In this document: piece by piece, positions 11,237-22,741 of the stretch
Layout of the letters: each line of letters opens with the position of its first letter
Position numbering within the stretch: the first letter of the stretch is position 1
DNA from: Herpomyces periplanetae
Lineage: Eukaryota > Ascomycota > Laboulbeniomycetes > Herpomycetales > Herpomycetaceae
Length of the DNA stretch: 64,000 nt
Reading direction: 5' to 3'
Assembly: GCA_009733715.1 (NCBI GenBank)
Contig: WMKJ01000045.1
Location: 38,104-102,103 of the forward strand
Made by a program: the position numbers and the translations under genes
Notes under the pieces: generated by a model
The model's database searches: none
What the model was told of the DNA's origin: nothing
The model's input: the letters and a program-made list of their open reading frames with translations, nothing else

Positions 11237-12470
11237 AACAGCACGCGCCCGTATACGCCCTGCCTCAATTTGACTCACACATATCGCAGGTCATATCGAA
11301 AATTCCATTCCATCCCATCCCATCCTGCCAACATCATAAACTTGTCCCAGCTCGAAGCTTCGCGACCTTGCTCCTCCCCTCCTCCATCCATGGCTAGACT
11401 CCCGCTTCGACTTCGCCACTTCTCTCTGCTTACCTTTATCTTCCCTCTCATTGGTCCTCCCTCCTCCTCCGACATCGGGAACTTCCCACTGCCCGATTAG
11501 TCAGCTGGGTTTTTGGCTTATAAAAGTCGAGATGCGGCACGTTGACGATGGAGATGTTTGGTTTGGCGAATTTGTGCATGTTGAAGAGTGTACGCGTGTT
11601 GTTCTACGTTTGAATTTATCTTCTCGGGGTTAATTTAATCTTGTGGAGTTTGCATCAATTGTTACTTCTGCTTGGATTAATTTATCCCACGGGGATTTTG
11701 CTCATTACAGCTTTGCACTATTCTACTCTCCATCTCGTTTTTTTGGGGTATATCGTGAGTGGGTTGAACTGCTAGTTAAATCTTTAGGTTTTTATAGCCC
11801 ATTGCAAGCTTGATATCCTGCTTATCTACTTAATACTTATACTGCTTTAATTTTTATCTCATGATACTCTGATTAGCATTGTTGATTTGAATTTGTTTGA
11901 ATGGATGAATAAATTATTGATTGATTGCTTTACCGACTGATTAATTGATTATTTCTTATATCATTCTTATTACTCTCTCTTTTCCTTTTATCTACCCTTC
12001 CATTCCATTCTCTTCTACCCTAACTTCCCCCACTGCATCCCCACCAAATCTTTCCTTACCCGAATCCGTCATCTTAAACCTACACCACTTACGTCATCTT
12101 CTTAACTGATTTCGTTAAGGTTAAATAGCAAAGTGTTTGGTTCATCCAACTTTTACACTTTTATATCCTTTTACAATCTGTGTGTTCTCCGGCTCATTCA
12201 TTCCTTCAATCAATCCATCTGTCAACTACTTCTCAACCCACTGGCTATCCTCTTAAACTACTTACTCCGTTTATATACCCTTTGCTATATTTTGATTTGC
12301 ATTTAGTCTTCCTCTCCTTCTTTCCTCCCTCCCTCCATTTTCTTTTTCCTACATTATTATCTTGTATACTTTCCCCTCATCGATTTTGGATTGAAGCCTG
12401 TTTTGTCCTTCAACTTTTCACTGGTCAGCTCCCCTTCTCTCCCCCATAAGTTTTCTTATCCCGCTTTATC

Positions 12471-15201
12471 ATGACTCCTTTCATCTCTTCACCTAGCCCT
12501 AAAACTCTCTACGAAAAAGTTCTGAACGATCATATCATCGATGAGCGAGAAGATGGATCAATCTTAATCTATATCGGTAAGCTTTCTTATCATCTTCCCT
12601 TTTCCCCTCTCTTGCTAACCTCCACTTTCAGATCGGCACCTAGTCCATGAAGTTACTTCACCCGTACGTTACTCCCCATCCCTTAAATATCCTCCCCTTA
12701 TTTCCCTTCTCCCAAATCACAACTTAATAATCATTCAATTAATTATCCCTTCCATTTCCCCGTTAATCCTTATTTCACGTTCTTCGTTTATCCTATACAT
12801 CTTTATCTGATCAATTGCTAAGTTAAAGCAATTCTCTCCTACAGCAAGCTTTCGAAGGACTTAGAAAAGCTGGACGAACCGTTCGGAGAGCTGACTGCAC
12901 CCTTGTTACCACCGATCACGTATGTATTTCCCCCATCTGTTTTTAACTCTGTATACCTATACACCCTTCAATTCATCGTATCAGAGATTCTCCGTGTGTG
13001 TAACATTCAACTAATATGTGTGTGTACCGATTCTCCGGTTATTGTAGAACATTCCGACAAGCCCTCGAAAGGGTTTCACCAACGTGGCAGACTTCATCCG
13101 AGAGGATGACTCACGCCTTCAATGCATTACATTAGAGGATAACGTTAAAGAGTTTGGCCTCACTTACTTTGGACTTGACGATAATCGGCAAGGCATTGTG
13201 CATATCATTGGACCTGAACAAGGCTTTACTCTGCCCGGTACCACTGTAGTATGCGGCGATAGTCACACTTCAACACACGGAGCTTTGGGTGCTCTAGCCT
13301 TTGGAATTGGTACTAGTGAAGTGGAACATGTTCTGGCTACTCAAACGCTGGTTACGAGACGATGCAAGAACATGCGAATTAAAATCGACGGATGCCTAGC
13401 GCCTGGCGTTAGTAGCAAAGATATCATTCTACACGTTATAGGTGTCATTGGGACCGCTGGAGGTACGGGTTGTGTCATTGAATTTTGCGGCTCAGCCATT
13501 ACGGATTTGAGCATTGAAGCTAGAATGTCAGTTTGTAATATGTCAATTGAAGCGGGTGCTCGAGCCGGTATGATCGCCCCCGACCAAAAAACTTTTGATT
13601 ATCTACGCGGTCGTGCATTAGCTCCTAAACCTGGTTCCGTTAAATGGAAAAAAGCCCTTGCTTACTGGAAACATCTTAAATCGGATCCCGATGCTAAATT
13701 TGATATTGATATTTACATTGATGCCAAAGATATCGTACCAACAGTAACATGGGGTACATCACCTCAAGATGTTTTACCCATTACTCAATCCGTACCCCAT
13801 CCGTCAGATTTTGATAGTAAGGCCAAGCAAATCGCATGTTCCCGAGCTTTAGAATATATGGGCCTTGAACCTGGCACATCATTACAAGATATTACCATTG
13901 ATAAAGTTTTCATTGGGTCATGCACTAACTCTCGCATTGAAGATTTACGTAGCGCCGCATCACTGCTTAAGGGGCAAAGAATAGCTTCTAATATTAAACG
14001 CGCCATGGTAGTTCCAGGCTCAGGACTCGTTAAAAAGCAAGCTGAAGCTGACGGACTGGACAAAATTTTCATAGACGCTGGATTCGAATGGAGAGAGGCC
14101 GGCTGTTCAATGTGTCTTGGAATGAATCCTGACATATTGTTACCCAAAGAACGATGCGCTAGTACGTCGAATCGAAATTTTGAAGGTCGACAAGGTGCTG
14201 GTGGACGTACCCATTTAATGTCACCCGCAATGGCAGCAGCCGCAGCCATCGTTGGAAAATTGGCCGACGTTAGGAAATTATCTACATTTCAGGATCGACC
14301 AGTTGAAAGTAATACGGCAGATCAAAGCTGCTCTTACTCTAGTGCAGGTGAAACCAGTGATAGTGATTCAGATGGAACTTTTGGAAATTCAACCGATGAC
14401 GCAGAATCAACCATTCCTGATTTACCGGCGACAATACCCATGAAAGTGGATAACATGGTGAGCTGTGGTAGTGGTATCCCAAAATTCGTGAGACTTCGTG
14501 GAATTGCAGCCCCAATTGAATTACCGAATATCGATACCGATGCCATAATTCCAAAACAGTTTTTGAAGACAATTAAACGTTCTGGTTTAGGATCAGCTCT
14601 ATTTTATGCCTGGAGATTCGACCCTACAACAGGTGAACCAAAGCCTAACTTTATCCTTAACCGTGAACCATACACAAAATCAAAAATTTTAGTTTGTTCT
14701 GGGCCTAATTTTGGCTGTGGAAGTAGTCGTGAACATGCCCCATGGGCATTATTAGACTTTGGAATATCCTGTGTTATAGCAGAGAGTTTTGGCGACATAT
14801 TTTACAATAACAGCTTTCAAAATGGTTTACTTCCAATTCGTGTGGAGGACAAGCTTACATTAGAACGGATTGAAGCTGAGGCCAAAATGGCTCGTGCCAT
14901 TGAAATCGACTTACCCAAGCAACTAATTCTATCGGGAATTGATGGTGAAGTACTGGCGAGATTTGAAATTGATCCCTTCCGCAAGCATTGTCTACTTAAC
15001 GGTTTAGATGTTATTGGGCTCACTTTACAATCTGAAGATAAAATACGGAGATTCGAAGCCCAACAGAGTCGCAATGCTCCATGGTTGGTAGGATGTGGTT
15101 ACATGAAGCGAAAAAGGCCTGGTGGCAGACTCATCAAGGTTAGTCCTACCAATTTAATGCGCGATTCAATCATAGGAGAAAAGTCGCAGCTAGTTTGGTG
15201 A
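12471..15201 (+). CDS. LEU1: 3-isopropylmalate dehydratase (isopropylmalate isomerase)
   Basis: Four exons: 12471-12576, 12632-12663 (32 nt), 12845-12919 and 13048-15201, spliced to 788 residues, close to the 779 of yeast Leu1. Splice donors are GTAAGC, GTACGT and GTATGT; all phases agree, and the joined start reads [22 protein letters not shown] as the family expects. The enzyme converts 2- to 3-isopropylmalate in leucine synthesis and carries a 4Fe-4S cluster. The expected ligands Cys363 (GSCTNS), Cys424 and Cys427 ([11 protein letters not shown]) are present. The C-terminal swivel domain shows [19 protein letters not shown]. The inter-domain linker around residues 475-535 is Ser/Asp-rich. 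In yeast this is a cytosolic enzyme regulated by Leu3. I saw no clear Leu3 site here; a possible Gcn4 site lies far upstream (11271). Confidence 0.96.
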
Positions 15202-16021
15202 TCATGAACATGTGCGCATGCAAATGCGCTCACCCGCATGTTCGAGAGAATTCGGTGATTGGATTAATTGACGTGGTCTCGGCTTCAATTTTCTTTGGGC
15301 GGTAAAAAAGGGTGGCATATAATGAGGGTTTGATTTTTTACTTGACACTAAGGATTTCACGACTATGTTGATGAAGAGAGTTTCAACACATAACAGTAGC
15401 GCAGCACAAGGCAGCGCATCGCATCGCATTGTATCACTTTTAGTTTGACGGGCGCCATTTTCATCAGAATTTCTGTTTGCCCTTTCTTTGTAATTATCAT
15501 TTTTTAAAAGATGAACATGAATACTTGACTATATGGTGGGCAATATATTTTTAGTGCACACTTTTCCCAGTGAGCTTGTTCAGTATAGGTAAACTCTTTC
15601 GGCCCAAGTAGTTTTGCGACGGTGTTTAGTTTGCCAAGTTTTTCTTCATGATAATAGTTAACCGGATTAGGAAATCTTTAACAATATTTGCGTAGGGGGG
15701 CAGGGTAGGTGGTCCAGCCGGAGCCTGTAGCCACGTAGTTATCACTGCAGATACTTATTTGTGCCGATTATCATGTAAATTTGTAAATTATTAACACAGA
15801 AATGCATCTTCTAAACACTTCCAGGAATCATCGACACATGGATTTAACACGAATCTTAGTCCAAAAATTCTCACGCCCAGCCATCACGTGCTTCACGCCG
15901 TCCAGCTACCGGGAAGAGGGCACGTGATTTGGAAGTGTGGGTGCGTGAGTATATGGAGATGAAAAAGTCGAATTTTGGCAAAGTTTGGCCTGCACACATG
16001 TACACAGGCTAGGCCGTCAGG
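15202..16021. other. LEU1-ARG4 intergenic region
   Basis: About 820 nt without a gene. It contains the LEU1 3' UTR (with GCATGC/CATG-rich sequence at 15205-15240 and a CGCATCGCATCGCAT repeat near 15415) and the ARG4 promoter. Two CACGTG cores lie at 15885-15890 and 15921-15926, about 100-140 nt before the ARG4 start. Confidence 0.55.
15885..15926. promoter_or_regulatory. Paired CACGTG cores in ARG4 promoter
   Basis: Two CACGTG palindromes 36 nt apart, at 15885-15890 and 15921-15926, upstream of ARG4. The pairing and position suggest real binding sites for a bHLH factor such as Cbf1; this is inferred from sequence only. Confidence 0.5.
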
Positions 16022-17936
16022 ATGGACAGCAAAACTGGGACATCAGGCGAGGGACTATTATGGGGTGGACGATTTACGCAGGCCACGGGTATGGATAAGC
16101 TTATGGAAAAGTTTAATGCTTCACTACCGGTAGATAGGGCCATGTGGAAACAAGATATTAAGGCATCTATCGCGTACGCGCGCGCTAACGTTTCCACGGG
16201 TATCCTCACAGCGGACGAATTTAAGTTAATTGAAACGGGCTTACAACGTATAGCTAACGAATGGGAATCGGATAGCTTTGTGGTTGACCCGCACGTTGAC
16301 GAAGATATTCATACGGCCAACGAACGACGTCTTACGCAGTTAATCGGTCGTGATACAGCGGGTAAATTACACACGGGACGCAGTCGAAATGACCAAGTCG
16401 TCACTGACCTACGCATCTGGTTACGCGATCGGTTGTGTCATTTACGCTCCTTGCTCGTTAACTTGTTAACTGCGTTCACTCAACGAGCTCGCCGTGAAAT
16501 CTCCCATATAATGCCGGGCTATACACACTTGCAGCGCGCTCAACCGGTCCGCTGGAGCCACTGGTTAATGAGTTATGCTACCTTTTTCATGGATGATTTG
16601 TACCGACTTGTTCAGGTTAACGCTCGCGTTAATCGGTCTCCCTTAGGTTGCGGTGCGTTAGCCGGAAACGCCTTTGGCATTGACCGACTTGCTATATCCC
16701 GTGAACTTGATTTTACTGCACCCTTACTTAACAGTATGGCTGCCGTATCCGATCGTGATTTTATCCTCGACACCTTGTACTGGGGAAGTATGATAATGTT
16801 ACATTTATCACGATGGAGCGAGGACTTAATTCTATACAGCACTGCCGAATTTGCCTTCGTTCGCCTGTCCGATGCATATTCAACTGGTAGCTCATTAATG
16901 CCACAGAAGAAAAATTGTAAGTTAACATTACACCCTACTACCACAATTATAATGTTTTGTACACTCATTTTTCCGTATACGCTATAATTCCAACCAAACT
17001 AGCTCATTATGCCTCGGACATGAGCCTTGTAATTTCGTAAACTCCGCTTGCAACCTGCGGTAGTATCATGACAAGCTAACCACAACGCTTTTGCTGGGGG
17101 ATGTGTGTGGGTGAAAATTATTTAGGTGATTCTTTGGAGCTACTGCGTGGGAAAAGTGGACGATGCTTCGGACATTTAACTGGACTCATGATGACGATAA
17201 AGGGCTTACCGTCGACATATAATAAGGATCTTCAGGAAAGCGTTTCCATTTTAATGGAACACCTCGAATGTGTGGAGGACAGTGTTAAAATAGCCACCGG
17301 TGTGATAACTACCTTAGCCATTGACGCAAATAAAATGCGAGCCGCTGTTACACCTGACATGCTAGCTACGGAATTGGCCGAATATCTCGTTCGTAAAGGT
17401 ACGTCCGCGTGTGTACATGTATGAGATGAGAAGACGACGTTTGTCAGTTGAACCCGTTCACACGCAGTGTGTGTTAGCATCTCATGTGAGACGATTAAAC
17501 GGTTGGTTGCACGAATAATCCGACCGTAAATGAAGTAGTTAGCTTGTATGATTCCCTGTTAAAATGGGGGAACTTAATAAAGCTTTACTATGTATTGATG
17601 TTTTCATGATGATTCAAACGATGCAGGTCATGCAAACACCATTAAATTCACGAAATTAACGCTAACGTATTACGAACAATAGGGGTTCCATTTCGCGAAT
17701 CACATCATACAGTGGGGCGAGTTATAGCATTTTGCGAGCAGAATAATCGTGAATTAACGAGCTTAACATTAGATGATTTTAAGGCGATTGACCATAGGTT
17801 TGACGATGATGCACCGAAAATCGTAGGGGATATTGATAGAGCCGTTGAGATGAAAAATGCGCTTGGTGGAACGAGTAAATCGGCCGTAATGTATCAAATA
17901 GATGAGATTGAAAAGCAACTTGAAACGTTCAAGTAA
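16022..17936 (+). CDS. ARG4: Argininosuccinate lyase
   Basis: Three exons: 16022-16916, 17126-17398 and 17683-17936, spliced to 473 residues (yeast Arg4 has 463). Donors are GTAAGT and GTACGT, branch sites are GCTAAC and acceptors end in TTAG and ATAG. The enzyme splits argininosuccinate into arginine and fumarate as a cytosolic homotetramer. Seen: LWGGRF near the start, [12 protein letters not shown], the TGRSRNDQV substrate loop, [11 protein letters not shown] and the catalytic signature SSLMPQKKN ending at residue 298. The first splice junction gives Cys299 where the family almost always has Pro (KKNPD), because the split codon is T|GT. The remainder ([42 protein letters not shown]) is canonical. 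Paired CACGTG cores lie just upstream. Confidence 0.95.
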
Positions 17937-18879
17937 TGTATTTAACATTATACTCGACCTGTGCCCTGGCCTGGGAATTCATGAGAAGAGAACAGAGTGT
18001 ATCACGTCGAGTAAACATTTAATGGCACAAGATACAAGACATTCATTATGCGGGCGTGGGCATAATACATATATTAGTGTATGCGTTGGGTAGCATGATC
18101 ATGTATACAGGAAGCTGGCAAGTTCAGATCGTATGTTTGTGATGAAGGAGGAGAAGCGTTATGGTGAAAATTGTAAGACTTTCGGGGAATCCGGTCAGGC
18201 TGGGTTAAGTTAACAAGCCGAATGGAAACATAAGCAGTAATCAAGCAAGCCAAGTGTAAAGTCGGTGCAGCGTTAACTGAACACGACTTGATTCATGGCT
18301 GTACATTTGATGGAGAATTATTGGGAATGGGGGATGATGTAGAAGTGGTTAACTGGTGAGAAAGGGTGGTATGAGAAGGGGAAGGGTTATAATCTGGTGT
18401 GGGAGAAAGCTTTGGTGGCATGAACCCAACCTAAAGCAAAACAAAGTTTACACGTTAACATATTATGGAGGTAGTGAGACGAGCGGAACAGTATGACGAA
18501 CCATGGATAACAATTGCCACATAGGCTTGCTAGGCTGAGCACCAACCCCGAGCCAGTATTTAGTGCGGGAGAAATCGAGTTGAATAGTTTTGTACGCCTG
18601 ATTTTTACAGTCCAGGGTACGACGGGGGATTGGATCGTATGAACCTGTTATAATAAAGTTTCAAGGTTAGTACAAATGAAAAGAAGGGGGAAGGGTGTAG
18701 AGAGCGTGATACGGAGAAAGTGTATAGAGAGTGGGGATTAACGTACCGAGAACTTCCAAGGGTTCGCTATCACGAGCAGAACTTTACGTGAAGGGATAGC
18801 TTAAGCGGCGATTAAACAAACATGCCGAAGAGGGATGTGAGCTTGTTGGACACAGTAAGAAGAGAACGTATACAATAGA

Positions 18880-18971
18880 CGCATACGCATACGTGTATAC
18901 GTATAATTGAGAGTATGCATTTGCATTTACATTCGCTCATACATACAAGCGTATACACGTATGCGAATGCG
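18880..18971. repeat. 22-bp inverted repeat with 48-nt loop
   Basis: The left arm 18880-18901 and right arm 18950-18971 are reverse complements except for one position. Both arms are built of alternating purines and pyrimidines (CGTATAC, ACGTAT). The loop is 48 nt. It could form a cruciform or a hairpin transcript. No terminal-repeat element is evident around it. Confidence 0.85.
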
Positions 18972-19179
18972 ATGACAAATTTGATGATTACCGAGCTTGA
19001 GCAACGACAATGTTGTAATGCGGTGCGTGACGACGCCCAAAGCGAGATAGACGAATCTTTAAAACCATGATACGCTTAGGGTAATAAAAGGAGGGTGGAA
19101 AATGAGAGAGAAGTTTTAGCTTTGGAAAAAGATGACGCGTGTGCGGGTAGGAAAAATGTGATTTTTTGTGATTATCAAA

Positions 19180-19262
19180 GATGATGATGACAGTGATGAC
19201 AATGATGACGATGGTAGTGATTATTATGAAGAAGAAGATGACGATGATGATGATGATGATGA
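19180..19262. repeat. GAT/GAC trinucleotide repeat tract
   Basis: Imperfect GAT, GAC and GAA triplets ending in about seven uninterrupted GAT units. One plus-strand frame reads an Asp/Glu-rich peptide, but an in-frame stop lies just upstream and there is no ATG, so it is treated as simple sequence. Confidence 0.75.
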
Positions 19263-20520
19263 TAATTTAAATGCTAAAAACAGAATTAATCGTGTGAACT
19301 CCGCAGTCAATTCGAAATGTCGGAGATTTTAGGGGGAAAGACAGGCGAAATAAAATTAATCCGGAGGGGTAGGGCGCAGTCACGTGAGCGGAGAGACGCG
19401 GCGCGAGGAGCGGAATAAGAGAGTTGGTGGACGGGAAAAAGAGGGATTGGGATATTGAAGTGGGTTGGTAGAGTTAGGGTTATAGAAGGGAGGGGAGCCG
19501 GTACTGGAGCTAAGAATATGGGCTATTAACGTGTGGCAAATCTTTCTGTGGGTCATTTTGAGTGAATCATGTAGTATTCAGGGATGTTATACATTACAAT
19601 AATAGTAGTAGCAGTAGTAGCAATAATAGTGAGGGGGGCGACGACAAAAGCGGCGGTTAATAGTAATTGTAGACAGTTTAAGAAGTTTAATTTTATGTTA
19701 ATGACAATAATAGTAATGTGGTAATGAAAATCATACATGTAACGCAGGCAATGTGGAGCAATTGATAAAAATTCTCATGTGTAAATTACCTGGGAGTGGG
19801 CCCGATTATGGACAAGCAGGAATATTTTACGAATTATCAAGCAAGAAAGGGAATAGTGATAAGTTTAGCCAAAAAGATATTAAGAGAGAGAGAGCGTTTA
19901 AAGGGTTACAGGAAGATCTGAGGCGGCAAAATTTTGTGTGTATATTTTAGGTATTAATGACATGGAAGGGCGTATAATAAAAGGATAATAAGGTTGATTA
20001 GGTTAACAGGTTTACACTTCAAGGTAACAAAATGATACGTAGGAGTAGGTGAACACATAATATGATAGATATATTATAGAGTTGATATGATACGATAGAA
20101 TAGAATGAACATTAAACAAGGCAACAAGAGTGAGCCGGTTGTGATGTACGGCAGCGCAGCACAGCGTAGCGTAACTCACCACACCGTATCGCGCTGGCGC
20201 TGGCGCTGGCACCAGCAATGGAACCAGCACGGGCACCGTATCGCATCGCGTCACGTAACAGCGCGCCGCGCCGGATCAATGGCAAGAACCACACAAAATT
20301 ACTCGATTAAGCCCCAATCCAGTGTGAATGGGTCGAGCCTTCCCTGAATCTCCGCTGCCGTTTTATCAGGCAAGCACGAACCCGGGGGCACCTTCCCGCG
20401 ATCGTCGGTCTGCGGGTGGCTCAATCGCCGCACTTTCCCAAAGGAGTAACTGCAATTTCTGCCTCTGCTCAAACGGATCCTTCCTATTCTGGCAAATACC
20501 TCCATTCTTCAGCCTCGGGT

Positions 20521-20526
20521 CACGTG
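20521..20526. promoter_or_regulatory. CACGTG core upstream of coiled-coil gene
   Basis: CACGTG in the context GGTCACGTGTATC, 410 nt upstream of the ATG at 20936, before the pyrimidine-rich leader. Likely promoter element; inferred. Confidence 0.4.
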
Positions 20527-20935
20527 TATCCATTCGCTTGCTTTTCCCACAAATAGCCGCTGCATCGCACTTTTAAACGGTTCTTTGGTCGCAAGTTTTT
20601 GAAAGTTTTTTTTTTCTTCATAAGTTATTCTTTTCTTCTAATCTTCCTTTAATTCTTATTTATCTCCTCCCTCTTCTACCCTTTTCATATTTATTCTTCC
20701 TTTTCCATTCCTTCAATTACCCTTTTTTTTAAGCTTACTCCCCTCTTCCCTCTACCCGCGCTAACTTTCCATTCCACTTCTACCCATAAATTCTTCCCTC
20801 GTATTCCAATCTTGTTTGCTCTTACACCTGTCATTGACCTTTATCCCTTCTCTTCTTCTTTCCTTCATTCCTCACTTACCTTGGTATATACTAAGTTTGT
20901 ATCTTCTAAACTTCGTATTCATCTTATCTTATACT

Positions 20936-22741
20936 ATGCCTTCCTCTACCTCATCTTCGTCTCCCTACACTTACACCTCTCACTCATCACCTAACCTCTC
21001 CGATTCTTCATCTACTCTTTCCAACTCTATCAATGACCCTATTGATATTTTAAACCTGGAAAACCCAAACTCCCCATCCTCAGATTCTCCCTCACACGAA
21101 TTGAATTTACCCAAATATTCTACCTTCTCATCAAAGATTCCCCAAAACAATGAATTCACTCCAAATTTTGATCATTTAGACAACCTCTCTCCATCCACTC
21201 TAAATACATCTACCTCGACTTCCTTAACAAATATCGTTACAACTAACGATAAAAAAACATCCGTCCCAACAGCCATTTTAACCGTTCCAAAGTTCAATTG
21301 GTCTTTTTTAAACTCTACCTCTCTACGCTCTCCTTTATTCTTCGGTCAATCAAAGGCAGCTAACTCAAATCGTACCTCTACCCATACAAATACATCGTCT
21401 ACTCGTCCCAACCGTTTAAATTCCATACTAAATTGCCCCCATTCATCTATTCAAAGCGGCTTCACTAACCAGTTAACTAACTTTGCTACTAACCAGAACA
21501 TGAAAACTCGACTAGTTCATACACCCTGCTTAACCTCCCTCGTAACTTCTTCAAACTGCTCTACTGACGAGTCATTCAGCTCATCAGTCTTAAAAGCTGG
21601 TGTATACAGTTGGCGAAAAACTTTCACAGGCAACAGCAAAACCTACTCTTTACAAGATACAACCGTGCCGGCGCGGTTAAATTCTTTAACGGATACCGTT
21701 ACTACTTCCCCTACTACTGGCCACAATTTTCAAACAACCGGATCCAGGGGTTTTTCCAGTCCAGTAACTTTTGAATCAGCTCTAAAATATATCGGACAGT
21801 CAAGAGATGATTCTGTATTCCTTGAACTGCCAGTTTCAAGCTTAAATGTGTCACGACCCCGTGATGTTAAAATTAATCAGAATAACGACGAAGAATGTTT
21901 ACGTCTAGCAGTACAGCTTCTAAACCGCTTTCAAGAAGCTTATCGTCGACAACATCAAGAGAACGAGCTGTTACGCACAGAAATTTCAACGCTAAACGAT
22001 GAGTTACAAGAAGCTGAGACCAGGATTCGTCATTACAAAGTATTGTTACAAAAAGTGTCTTCCAACCAATCAATTAGTTTAGACGGTGGCGGCAATAATC
22101 GCGATGTGGATGCTAATGAAAGCCAAACGAATTTACGGGCTGTTTCAATGAGCAAAGAAATGAGTCAATCAAGGTGTGCAAGTGTAATAATCGGGGTCGA
22201 TGGGTTTGAAGCCCCTAACACTTCTCTTACAAAGTGTAACGACCTTGGAACAGAGCAGAAAGTCATGTTAGCCGGTGTAGGAGGTGAAGGGTCACATGGA
22301 AATGGCACAGTGTCATCTAACGGGAGTGTTTCTCTAAATGATTCGCCCGATTCTGAAGTGGAGAGTATGTCTAACATCAGTGTATACTCACGTTGGGCAA
22401 GGTCTCGTTCAACATCCATTACCACGTTCTCCACGCAGTCTGATTGTCACGATAGTATAAGCAATCTTCCACCCCCCACGGGAAACTCGACCCGCTATTC
22501 CGTGATTATTAGCGATGATTGCGACTGTCGAACTAACTATACTGCCAACCCACGTACCAAGGGAATTGTGGCGATCAGGACCGATGGTGGCAATAATAGC
22601 TGTCGTGGATTTTGTGGATGCTGCGATTCGGCCAAATTTTGTTTGTCAGACCCTAAACAGCCCAGCTATTACTGGCTATTGGACAAAAGAGTCCGTGAAT
22701 TAGAATGTGCTGTGGACGATTGTTTGAAAGTAATATCTTAA
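20936..22741 (+). CDS. Unrecognised Ser/Thr-rich protein with coiled coil
   Basis: Single-exon gene, 601 residues from ATG 20936. The open frame runs on upstream to 20816 through pyrimidine-rich sequence without an ATG, so the downstream ATG is preferred. The first ~300 residues are low-complexity Ser/Thr/Pro/Asn-rich. Around residues 312-380 a predicted coiled coil (ECLRLAVQLLNRFQEAYR, then ENELLRTEISTLNDELQE) forms the only clearly structured segment. The last ~60 residues carry a Cys cluster (CRGFCGCCDSAKFC) and end with a helical RVRELECAVDDCLKV. No signal peptide or membrane span is seen from the chosen start. I do not recognise the family. The composition would suit a scaffold or cell-cortex protein, but that is a guess. 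Confidence 0.7.
   Translation: MPSSTSSSSPYTYTSHSSPNLSDSSSTLSNSINDPIDILNLENPNSPSSDSPSHELNLPKYSTFSSKIPQNNEFTPNFDHLDNLSPSTLNTSTSTSLTNIVTTNDKKTSVPTAILTVPKFNWSFLNSTSLRSPLFFGQSKAANSNRTSTHTNTSSTRPNRLNSILNCPHSSIQSGFTNQLTNFATNQNMKTRLVHTPCLTSLVTSSNCSTDESFSSSVLKAGVYSWRKTFTGNSKTYSLQDTTVPARLNSLTDTVTTSPTTGHNFQTTGSRGFSSPVTFESALKYIGQSRDDSVFLELPVSSLNVSRPRDVKINQNNDEECLRLAVQLLNRFQEAYRRQHQENELLRTEISTLNDELQEAETRIRHYKVLLQKVSSNQSISLDGGGNNRDVDANESQTNLRAVSMSKEMSQSRCASVIIGVDGFEAPNTSLTKCNDLGTEQKVMLAGVGGEGSHGNGTVSSNGSVSLNDSPDSEVESMSNISVYSRWARSRSTSITTFSTQSDCHDSISNLPPPTGNSTRYSVIISDDCDCRTNYTANPRTKGIVAIRTDGGNNSCRGFCGCCDSAKFCLSDPKQPSYYWLLDKRVRELECAVDDCLKVIS

Larger units (their letters stand above)
7306..12470. other. 5.2-kb gene-poor region upstream of LEU1
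   Basis: No supported gene. Open frames of up to 185 codons (10721-11278, minus) consist of translated simple repeats. The region holds several microsatellites and minisatellites, annotated separately. The last ~850 nt are increasingly pyrimidine-rich on the plus strand and probably form the LEU1 promoter and leader. A TGACTCA (Gcn4-type) word occurs at 11271-11277, 1.2 kb upstream of LEU1. Confidence 0.5.
17937..20935. other. 3-kb gene-poor region with inverted repeat
   Basis: No supported gene. It contains a 22-bp inverted repeat (18880-18971), a GAT-type trinucleotide tract (about 19180-19262) that could encode an Asp-rich stretch but has no ATG, a GGCGCT repeat (20191-20210), and CACGTG cores at 19381-19386 and 20521-20526. 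From about 20580 to the next start the plus strand is strongly pyrimidine-rich, suggesting a long leader. Confidence 0.5.

Noticed and set aside
10721-11278. 185-codon minus-strand open frame
   Set aside because: Its length comes from translated simple repeats (Arg-Gly-Cys-Glu and Tyr/Met/His runs); no family features and no plausible start context.
19180-19330. Asp/Glu-rich coding exon in the GAT repeat
   Set aside because: An in-frame stop lies directly upstream, there is no ATG, and no clear acceptor or donor was found; treated as a trinucleotide repeat.
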